Below, piece after piece: positions 55,590 to 64,000 of a stretch of 64,000 nt of DNA. The position numbers and the translations under genes were made by a program. The DNA comes from Hymenopellis radicata (lineage: Eukaryota; Basidiomycota; Agaricomycetes; Agaricales; Physalacriaceae), in contig JADNRX010000241.1 of the NCBI GenBank assembly GCA_015501595.1, forward strand, positions 20,691 through 84,690, read 5' to 3'. The notes beneath the pieces are model-generated. The model saw only the letters and a list, made by a program, of their open reading frames with translations. It made no database searches and was not told the origin of the DNA. Within the stretch, counting starts at the first letter, position 1, and each line of letters starts with the position of its first letter.

Positions 55590-57207
55590 TTACACTCCCC
55601 AGACTCGCTGCAGCAACAATTCGAGAAGAACCGTCGGACCAGGCGTCGTTGTCACACAATTAACACTCGCGCCAGCCTTCTTGCCAATATCCGCGTTTCT
55701 TTCCACTTCAACCTCAGCGGGCATAGCGGTCGACTCCCAAGGACCGTGCTTAGCCTTGCTGTCATCCAGTGCAGCCTGGACCTCTGCACGGTTGGCCCCA
55801 GGGGCGTACGCAGACTCGTCCTCCCGTCGGTCAATGACCAACATCCCACGCGTCAGCTCGCCATACCTACGTAGACCGAATAAGAAACGGGAAATCGGCA
55901 AAGAAGACTTATCCTACTCACCTCTCTATCTCAAAAACGCGTCTGCTCGCCGCCCACCCAGGTGCGAGCGACGGGGAAAGCCACGGCGGATTCGCGATCG
56001 CGCACCACACGGCGACGATGTCGTGCAGCTCCATCGCGTCCTTGCCAAACTGAAGCATAACCTCGCGCGTTTGTTCCAAAAATGATGACGTGAAATGCGT
56101 GATAGGCTTCTTCCCCGCACCCGTCGACGGCTGCTGGAACGCTCCATCGACGCGCTCTGTGTACACGGGGAAAGGCAGCTCGTGCGGGGTCGTGATGTCG
56201 AGGGGCAAGAGGAGAAAGCGCTCGAGCGGCAGTCCGAGGTGCGAGGACGTAGGGATAAGCAGTTCCTTGACGGCGAATGGGTCGGCAAAGAAGTTGACTA
56301 ATGTTAATGTTAGTTACTATTGTGATATAGAAGGCGGCGGATACATACATTCTGCGACGGGGCTCGTGTTTCCAGGGACGTCCAACGCCCCGCCCATGCA
56401 CACGACGCGGCCGATACGGTTCCGCACAAGGTCCCCATGGTGCCGAAGAAGGAGTGCGAGGTTGGTCAGAGGGCCTAGAGCGATATACGTTATACTGCGC
56501 TCTGGGAACTCTGCGATGAGGTCTAGAGAAGTCTCCAAGGCGGACTTGGTTGATAGACGAAGATACGGGTGATCATCCGTCAAGTTGGTAGTGCGTATTT
56601 CCGGGTGGCGTTCAGAAATCCCACCAAGGCCGTCTCTGAACGACTACATTAGACTTTGTAACCAGGCATTGAATCGAGACTGTTTCACCTCCCATGAAAG
56701 TATTGGGCGCTATGCAAGTCTCCCTCTAAGGGCCGTTCACTCCCGGCGACGAGAATAGGTCTTGACGATGACGAAAAGTTTGCAAATCGTTGCCTGTCCT
56801 CGGGGTAATCATTGCAGTGCGTCTCGAGGGCAGCGTAGAGTTTGAGAATATTTTTGCTGTATATGTCCGTCAGTAGCGTTATACTACGCGTTTACAGTGG
56901 CTGAAACTCACTACGATGATTGAATATCGGTGTTGCCTGCAATGTATGAGACACTACGCCGTTCTACCTATCGGGTTCTCACCGAATGAAACATTGATGG
57001 ACAGGATCTCGAGCTCGGGGGAAGCCAGAGCGAAGAGACTGTGGATGCAAGCGGTTAGACGGAGAGAGAGTGGATGTTCCAATCTGGACTTGCATTGCGA
57101 TGATATCATCAACACCCGGGTCAGTGTCAACTGTGAACTGATAGATGAAGATGTGAAAGCAGGAAAAGAAAGGACTTGCTGATCACGGGTATTCTCTCGA
57201 CGGACAT
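55590..57207 (-). CDS. inosine-uridine preferring nucleoside hydrolase
   Basis: Exon 1 (57207-57180) encodes MSVERIPVI. After a GC-AG intron (57179-57131), exon 2 (57130-57094) gives IDTDPGVDDIIA, the calcium- and ribose-binding motif. After a second GC-AG intron (57093-57039) comes LFALASPELEILSINVSFG, then GNTDIQSS and KNILKLYAALETHCN. Later segments are TYIALGPLTNLALLLR, MGGALDVPGNTSPVAE, NFFADPFAVKELL, the catalytic HDIVAVW, and a C-terminus ending LLQRVWGV. The enzyme cleaves ribonucleosides to base and ribose for purine and pyrimidine salvage. There is no signal peptide. It seems intact, although internal exon borders after the third exon are approximate. Confidence 0.92.
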
Positions 57208-58397
57208 GGTCGTCTAGAAGAGAGCTGTTTGACGCACTCAGTCGCTCCATCTGGATAGATAAGATTATCAGATAAGGCTAGTAATTGCCAGCTCAGCTTG
57301 CGAACGGCTAGCACAAGTGTAAGGAAGACCAGCGTTCGACATGAGTTGAGTTACCGAACGAACCCATTACATAACTAACCCTCTCGCGCACAAGCTGAGT
57401 TCTCACAATCTTATGAAGTTCACCTTTATTGTCCGAGCGAACGTCAACCCGGTCCTGGCGATATCAGGCGCTTCAAATTGCTTAAAGAAACACAGAGAGA
57501 GATTGTACGACCGGTGAGCTGGCCATCAGCTAGGCACACCACAGGAGGGAAAGAAACGACCGACCGAGGAGAGAACGACGCCGTATATATACTGCGAAAC
57601 ATATTCTATCCAAATACAAAGTCCTATGTAAAGCGGGAATGGAGGCGCAGGAAGGAGCGAAGAAAGGTTGGGCCTTCCCAAACGTCGTTTACTTACCCTC
57701 AGACCTTGCTCAGACCGAGTTTCTTTGTGTCGCCCTCCGACGAGATATACTTCCGGTTCTTCAATGTGAAAAAGTGCGGGGAACATACTACTTATACTTG
57801 GCAAGCATGAGTAGTTCCGGATGGATATCACTGTCAGACGAGGCGCAAACTGTGCCTACTCACCTGGTTCGTTTCGCTATCCGATAGGCGTTTTGGGTAG
57901 CATCACACGTCCACAGGGCCTTGCAGGAACTTGATCGGGGTACGGGGCATGTCATTTCTTTGCGCCACATTACTTATTAAATCAAAAATTAAACATTTCT
58001 TAAGTGGGGTTCGTGTCACACAACGTGACGAAGGGGGCTTCCCAAATAGTATATTCCACGTGGGCGTTCATCTCTTTGAACTTTCCTCTCTGACGATCAT
58101 CTCGAATTGAGACCGTTCTGCTCACTCAGACTGCTGAGAGGTATCACCCGTTCTGTATTACAGCACCTCTCATAGATCGAGGTCCGTAGCTGGGACACGC
58201 AACAGGTTGTGGCGAACTTGACAGGGGATTTTGTCGTCGACGCGCTCAGCAGTCCGGTCACACGTCCAGGTTACTTTCGATTACATGTGAGGCATCTGCG
58301 AGACTAACAATCAGGACTAGCTTACTCTCGTTGAACACGGTAAAAGAGGTGAAAGACATTAGCTTTGCATTGCACAGAATCTAATTGAATTCCAGGC
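57208..58397. other. long intergenic stretch
   Basis: No coding gene supported; small frames near 57,640-57,890 lack any recognisable feature. The 58,006-58,057 part is an inverted copy of the repeat at 33,943-33,993. The rest holds the promoters of the two flanking, divergent genes. Confidence 0.5.
58006..58057. repeat. dispersed repeat, second copy
   Basis: See 33,943-33,993. Shared blocks include GGGTTCGTGTCACA, CGTGACGAA and TCCCAAATAG. Confidence 0.6.
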
Positions 58398-60089
58398 ATG
58401 GCGGATACTACGAATGCAAAATATTGTGCCAACTGTTCCTGCATTTTACTTCAGCCTGGCGAAGAAGCTGGTGGGATGCCCACAGCGCGCGTAATGGAAC
58501 TTCTACGTCAAAACCATCCTCCACTTGACGCGGAGCTCTCCGCTTTTCGCACCACTGCGGAAGACACGCGTGCCACTCTCGACGACCTAGACTCGAAGAT
58601 CGTCCAGACACGAGAATTGCTAGAGAATCTCCTCTCGGCACGGCAGCGCGCGCAGTCGCGCCTCGAAGACACCAAATTCCTCCTCCACCCTATGCGTTCC
58701 ATCCCCAATGAACTTCTCACCGAGATATTTCATCATTGCATCCCGAAAACTTACCGCGTTGCAGATCCCGACGTGATTGACCCGCATGGAGCACCTTGGC
58801 TTTTGACTCGGGTCTGTCATCGCTGGCGAGAGCTCGCAGTCAATACACCACAGCTCTGGACATATCTCTTGCTCGATTTTGTCAAGCATGTGGGCTTTAT
58901 CACGAGTCGGCAATGCACATACAAAGTGGCGCTCTTTCTTGAGCGGTCTAGAGGCCTCCCTATGACAGTTTATCTAGGGAGCGAGGAAAGTGTCATGGAC
59001 CATCCTGTGCTTCCAGTTCTTCAAGTCAGCATTCCTCGTTGGAGACATCTCACGGTAGACCTTCCACGGTCGTCCTTGCAGTGCCTTTCTGGCAACAGCT
59101 TTTTGACACTTCGTACGCTCGCCCTAGGCGACAATGACGAGGAGGGGTGGAACGTAAATGTCGATGTATTCAGATCAACGAGTGCGCCTGTCCTTCGAAT
59201 TTTGGAGGTATGCATTGGTGGTCCCTTGGAGCATGTTGCACTTCCTTGGTCTAGTCTCACTTCCATTGTGTACTTTCGGGTCTTTGACGCAGATGATTTG
59301 AAAACTTTGCGCACTTCGACCGACTTGGAGGATCTCAACGTTAATCTCGACGTTTGGGACATCCATACTACTCCTTTCCCCGATATTGTCTCCCTCCCAA
59401 AGCTTTGCCGCCTTACCATCACCGAGGGCTTCAATGGTCACGGCCGTAGCAAAGAGTTTCTCTCCGCATTGGTTGTTCCTGCATTGTCTGAACTCACCCT
59501 CAAATTCTCCCGCACCTCGGTCATCCATCTCCCGACGTCTCCGGGTCCTCTCGGGAACCTGACCAAGCTGGATATCACTTGTAATATGAACTCGCATGCC
59601 GAGAACACCCAGCATCTCTTAAACTTCTTCACCGTTACTCACCACGTCGAATCATTGTGCATTTCTGATGATGCGATGACAGTCGAGTTCGTTGATGGTC
59701 TCAATCTTGATAAGCTCACGGACGGGTCGCCTGCCAGGCTGCCATGTCTGCGCTTCTTGGACATTGGCACATTTGCCTCGGCACCTTGTCTTAGCGATGA
59801 TCTCGACCCACTCTTCGAGATGTTATATTCCCGACTGCCAACCGTGATGGTGGAAGGGGGGAAGGGTCGGGAGGAGACAGTGGATAATGCTTTCTGTACC
59901 GCTGGTAGGGCCGGCAATGGGCAGAATGCACTCTCGAATGAGACTGGGATGGAATTATCCAGGTTGGACTCGGAGGACCATCGCAGGTGTCTGAAAACGA
60001 TACGGTTTCCGCGCTGGTTGTATGTTCAGACGAGAAGGGAGTGGTCGAAAACTTTTCTTGAGCTGACATCGAGGGTAGACCTGCTCTGA
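58398..60089 (+). CDS. F-box protein with coiled coil and LRR-like region
   Basis: Single exon, 563 aa. The N-terminus has a CANC pair and a coiled coil (DDLDSKIVQTRELLENLLSA). The F-box follows (MRSIPNELLTEIFHHCIPK) with the usual WLLTRVCHRWRELAVNTPQL continuation. The remainder is a set of irregular leucine-rich segments (TLRTLALG, LCRLTITEGF, NLTKLDIT). This coiled coil - F-box - LRR order is a hallmark of a very large Agaricomycete family. It probably recruits a substrate to an SCF ubiquitin ligase; the target is unknown. No intron is needed. Confidence 0.88.
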   Translation: MADTTNAKYCANCSCILLQPGEEAGGMPTARVMELLRQNHPPLDAELSAFRTTAEDTRATLDDLDSKIVQTRELLENLLSARQRAQSRLEDTKFLLHPMRSIPNELLTEIFHHCIPKTYRVADPDVIDPHGAPWLLTRVCHRWRELAVNTPQLWTYLLLDFVKHVGFITSRQCTYKVALFLERSRGLPMTVYLGSEESVMDHPVLPVLQVSIPRWRHLTVDLPRSSLQCLSGNSFLTLRTLALGDNDEEGWNVNVDVFRSTSAPVLRILEVCIGGPLEHVALPWSSLTSIVYFRVFDADDLKTLRTSTDLEDLNVNLDVWDIHTTPFPDIVSLPKLCRLTITEGFNGHGRSKEFLSALVVPALSELTLKFSRTSVIHLPTSPGPLGNLTKLDITCNMNSHAENTQHLLNFFTVTHHVESLCISDDAMTVEFVDGLNLDKLTDGSPARLPCLRFLDIGTFASAPCLSDDLDPLFEMLYSRLPTVMVEGGKGREETVDNAFCTAGRAGNGQNALSNETGMELSRLDSEDHRRCLKTIRFPRWLYVQTRREWSKTFLELTSRVDLL

Positions 60090-60371
60090 CCTGGAATGTG
60101 GCGTTGCTATGAACGACATCGATTATTAGGATTACCGTATATTTCCTTAGTTGACATATTTGTATGACTGTAGCGCAAATTCGACTGCTCACGAAAATTT
60201 AAATGTTAGCGCGCATGATTTTAAGCAGTTGTTTTCCGAGGGATTGACTGACTGACAATTGAAATCATTTCGCTTCGGATAAATTCGGACTATTCGGATC
60301 TTGGTTCTCTGACTTCCCTGCGTATACTACGATCTAGTACGTGATTGTCACCCTTCTCTCCTCCTCCCACT

Positions 60372-61289
60372 ATGGACCCGGTCGCACCGCTCTGCGAGTT
60401 TTCGGGAGGCACCAAGGAGAGAATTGAAGCACGCTTTGGGCACAGGTGTGCCTTTTGCATGGCCCATCACGGAGAAGTGCACAAGTTCTGCCATATTCTC
60501 GACAGCGACTTTGGCTCCAATCTAGTTCGTCTCCACTGTATAATCTCGTTTGGAACGTTCACTTACAGTCATGTAGCACGCCAACGGATCGGCCTATAAC
60601 TTAATATTGAAGGATTTTTCTTGTTCGAATCCGAATAATGGGGTGCTTTGTGAGTCCTTTTGCATTTACTCCCGACTCCATTGTCTCATCAAGCAGTATG
60701 CCCGACCTGCCATCTTTACTTGGCCTCTTACGCGGCGTCCCCAGCACTGTTGTCCTTCATTCCGTGTCCGGAAATTCTGCGTTACCTCACGAGTCGGTTG
60801 GTATCGCGTGATTTTAGAGATGTTGACGCGGTGCGTAAACTAGCCTAGCCAGCTCTTACTGACTGATCCACCTTGTAGATTTTGGCTGAACTAGCCTCAG
60901 ATCCGCCGATCACTAACGAGGCAGTTATGGCGCGACCGTTCATTGACATGTATACCATCCTACAATCGGTTGATTTTCGCCGAACTACACGGACACCTCC
61001 CCACTATAGTCAGGCGACACAATACCTCCCACCAAGGCTTATACTGGATGCCACCTCTCACTCCCTTATTGATGCCTCTGATGTAGTCTCCCCTGGGACA
61101 AATGTCTACAGAGTGTTTGACGCTGCAACGATTCCTTTGACTGCCGCGCGACAAGACCTGGAAAATCTTCATCTTTCCCCGTCAAACCGTCTTGGTGTGC
61201 ATCATGATGGTTCGCGCCTGTACTGGAAACCTCCCAGGATGTTCAGCTGGCGCTTCCTTGACAGCTGTTTTCAGTCGAGTTGTGTTTGA
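60372..61289 (+). CDS. HNH-like zinc-binding protein
   Basis: Four exons (60372-60524, 60577-60649, 60697-60830, 60879-61289), all joined in phase. The N-terminal domain has FGHRCAFCMAHHG, HKFCHILDSD, a GSAYNLIL segment and, after intron 2, CPTCHLYLASYAASPALLSF. Two CxxC pairs enclosing a central His fit an HNH (treble-clef) nuclease-type fold. The C-terminal part (LAELASDPPITNEAVMARPF to SSCV) has no recognised domain and may be cut short by the stop at 61,287. HNH-like genes are scattered through Agaricomycetes, mostly of unknown role; nuclease activity is inferred from the motif only. Confidence 0.65.
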
Positions 61290-63276
61290 CACCGAAGTGA
61301 TCAATGCGGACCTTACCTCGTTTATTCGCCGTCTTCATTGGCATTATGCAGCTCCTCTTCCATCATCTTCATTACTTCCGTCCATTCCCTCTATCGTATA
61401 GTGATGATGAGGTCGTGGAAGCTCGATAGGGTAAGCGGTACATAGAATTCACAGTTTTTCCTGATGGATGTTGCCTCAACGCCATGTAGTATTCATTGGG
61501 CCTCGCTCGCATCCATCTACCATTGTCAACATGGTTTACCTTGTGCCGGACGTGTTCTCGCCGTTGAAGCTTGAAGAAACGCCTCCGAGTTAGGGAGTAG
61601 CATTGCCTTTGGGAAGTTTGAAGTAGAACTCAACAAGCGGGCCAAGGGCGGTACCCGTGGGCCGGGGCTGTATGCAATATGCACCGTAGACGAATCACTG
61701 CTGTAACAGATATATCATGGCAGCTATTCGACATATAATGCGGTCTATCATGAAGAATAATTTGGTTGGAGAGGTCCCGTCAGGAAGCTAGTCAACGCTA
61801 TGATTTAATGCTCGACAACACACACATAGATTTCATACACAACTCCGTTGCTAGAACTAAACCTTCAAGACGCCACGGAACTCCTCAGATGTATACCCTT
61901 GTCGAGGGGCATCCACATTTGGAGCTATCTCTACGCCGCCACCCCGCTTAGAGTACGAAAGTGAGGACTGATAATGGACGAGCGGATTAGGACCATTAAG
62001 CCACGAAGCGAATGGCGGTCGGGTTATAGCCTTCGGCAAGGGTCCCTCTAAACGCGAAGGTCGATCTTTTGAACAGTCAAGATCGGCACGAAGTTTCCTG
62101 CAGTCGACGTCTTTGGCGACACGATGATAGAGTACTAAATAATTATTAGCGTCAGATATGCCTTAATGTAAGGGAGGCTGAAAGAACGTACCTCGACTGA
62201 GAACAGAGGATATGATGATGAGACCGAGAGCTCAACACGCCATCAAGCTGGCTGACCGTGTGCCACTGACATCACAAAACCCGACTAAAGCCTCTATCCG
62301 GATATAATCACGCCACATACCCCGAATGGTGTGGTATACCCGACATACCATGTGAGGGTATTAATACGTGTCTGTTGTTGCGCTATCTGGATACATGCCC
62401 CCTTACAAGCCACCTTACATCTGAATACAAGGTCTCACATAGTTTTCCTTTCTATACATACTTTTGTCAACTTTTCAATCGAGCAGAAGGGTACCCCTAC
62501 TATGGAGAGAGCTTCATATATATTCCTGGCATATGTCAGACTGCAAGGCAAAGAATGAAATTCATGTATCTAAAACAAGCTATGCCACCCTACACAAGAC
62601 GAACTAGCCTTCCTTCTAAAGCCCATGACCTCGAAGAGCACCCGATGCTCCCCAACACCATGCGCGTCAGGACCAGCGACTGTGATATTTGGCGGCGTCG
62701 CGCTTCTTTGTCTGCGGGCAATCAGACCAATGCCAGCACAAGTCAACAAGAATCTTACCCGATTGGTGACGGCTTTCACAACCATCCTGAAAGGTTCTGG
62801 AGGTGACATAGAAAAAACTTAGTCCAAATGATTTACGGGAAAAGGGGCGTGATCGGTCCCGTTATGGTTTTATTTCCGATCATCGCGTGGGCTCACGCGA
62901 TCGGCTCTCGGCCGCGATCGCATCTCGTTCCGGGCTCCGAGTTCGCTCTCCTCTTTCCCGCCGCCGCGTCGTCTGTCGTTGTTGCGCTTATTCCTCTGGC
63001 CACCGGTGGAGCTAAAAGTTTCTGATTTTAATACTGTATCTGATCTAAACCTACTGTATTTGATCTACTCTCTTCTGCTTACAATGAAAGTTGATTTTTT
63101 TTTCCCTTAATCGAGTCTGGAACATCGTCGCGTTCATGATCCCGCTCTTCCCACGGTCGAACTTTCAGGAGGGCGGGACATCTGTCTCTACTTGCAGCTT
63201 CATCTACTTCACACAGAAAGCATTATGATGAATCAGACTGGAAGAAGTCGAGGATCTACGAGGTACGATTTCCCGC
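61290..63276. other. stretch without a confident gene
   Basis: Frames at 62,375-62,806 and 62,828-63,025 are open but look unlike known proteins; the second is hydrophobic (LLFPAAASSVVVALIPLA) and might be a small membrane protein. No RNA gene or clear repeat found. Confidence 0.4.
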
Positions 63277-63906
63277 ATGTTGTCAATTGATACAATAGCT
63301 TACGACGTTTACAGCAGCACCCTGCGTGACATGAGAAATGTACAGACAACACTTCCTCCACTATCGGAACTGCCCTGCATGTGCTGCGGTCGTCTCATCA
63401 CGTCTGCGACGATCACACTGCCATGCGGAGAGATATACAAGTCGTTCGGAGGAGCGTGGATTTTGGATTGCGGTCATGCGCTTGACGCGTATTGCGTTGC
63501 TGATATCCTCAAGCCGCAATCCTTTCAGATCATTGATATCGAGGTTGCGGCTGAAGAAATGGGGCGGCCTCCAGATGAATCATCATGCTGCATCAAGAAA
63601 GTGTATTCATGTCGTTTCCCGGAATGTGCTGGCTCCTTCTCCATCATTCCAAGACATCCCGAACTTCCTTTTCACAATATGTTCTTGTCGTATTCTCATG
63701 CAGATGGCCCATGGACTTTTGCACCGAACGCCGATGGACTTTGCACGTTGACGCCATACCGGAACTGGGGTATGAATCATCGTGTTCATGGAACACTCGA
63801 TGATCTGTATAATGCTGGTTACGATGTAATTGAGCAGTTGAAATGTTTCGATTCACAGCGTAGTAGTCCCAAGTATTATGTGCCCGTACGATATATCTTA
63901 AAGTAA
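63277..63906 (+). CDS. RING-like cysteine-rich protein
   Basis: 209-aa frame from MLSIDTIAYDVYSSTL. Cys/His pairs CMCCGR, LPCG, LDCGHALDAYC and CRFPEC resemble a degenerate RING-type zinc domain. A GTACGA...AATAG stretch straddles the ATG (63,262-63,298) and would be a plausible intron, so the real start may lie upstream. No family is recognised. The stop is at 63,904-63,906, before the window edge. Confidence 0.5.
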   Translation: MLSIDTIAYDVYSSTLRDMRNVQTTLPPLSELPCMCCGRLITSATITLPCGEIYKSFGGAWILDCGHALDAYCVADILKPQSFQIIDIEVAAEEMGRPPDESSCCIKKVYSCRFPECAGSFSIIPRHPELPFHNMFLSYSHADGPWTFAPNADGLCTLTPYRNWGMNHRVHGTLDDLYNAGYDVIEQLKCFDSQRSSPKYYVPVRYILK

Positions 63907-64000
63907 TCATATGCATTCAGATAGCAGTCTAATTCAATCGATCGCTCCACTCTCTTCATCTGAGGAAGACGCCTCGACTGAATCCCGACGCTGCTTGTCG

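Noticed and set aside
60600..60640. tRNA T-loop-like GTTCGAATCC
   Set aside because: No acceptor or D arm can be formed around it, and it lies inside exon 2 of the HNH-like gene.

Overview
The window looks like a chromosomal segment of an Agaricomycete-type basidiomycete (mushroom-forming fungus). The evidence is dense genes on both strands, many introns of about 45-60 bp with GTRNGT donors and YAG acceptors, families typical of that class (F-box/LRR proteins, MYND-finger proteins, secreted GPI proteins), an intron-containing tRNA-Tyr, and RACK1 with a U24-like snoRNA in an intron. Gene models below were spliced by hand. Where exon phases were summed to a whole number of codons, this is stated.

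Layout. 1-2.3 kb: nothing convincing. 2.45-3.44 kb: a secreted repeat-peptide precursor in which each of seven exons carries one copy of a peptide near SNMLTTFFDEEMYTKKD behind a basic processing site. This is the most unusual locus in the window. 3.7-12.7 kb: a one-pass membrane protein, a GPI-type protein, a stand-alone indole-3-glycerol-phosphate synthase, an SGNH hydrolase, an alpha/beta hydrolase and a C2H2 protein. 13.1-13.8 kb: tRNA-Tyr beside an inverted-repeat element. 14.0-17.9 kb: an intact aromatic amino acid decarboxylase (AADC) and a 3-ketoacyl-CoA reductase. 18.1-24.6 kb: a dead polysaccharide deacetylase copy, an intact mitochondrial-type RRM gene, and a LigB/DODA-type dioxygenase split by a 1.1 kb transposon with a 10 bp target duplication.

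24.7-29.4 kb holds Eaf3/MRG15 and Spa2. 30.2-37.0 kb is a decaying array of the module deacetylase - RRM - AADC fragment, all on the minus strand. It contains one intact deacetylase (35.5-36.5 kb) and one further intact RRM gene (31.3-32.0 kb); the rest are broken. 37.3-41.0 kb: two tandem MYND paralogues. 41.3-45.3 kb: an F-box-like protein and a secreted amidase. 45.8-52.8 kb: an adaptin (AP-4 epsilon-like), TTI2 and RACK1. RACK1 carries an apparent one-base frameshift. 53-57 kb: a dead KDEL receptor, a bZIP factor and a nucleoside hydrolase with two GC-AG introns. 58.4-63.9 kb: an F-box protein, an HNH-like protein and a RING-like protein.

The genes do not form one obvious pathway. IGPS, AADC and the DODA-type enzyme all act on aromatic or indole compounds and lie within 17 kb, but nothing shows that they work together.
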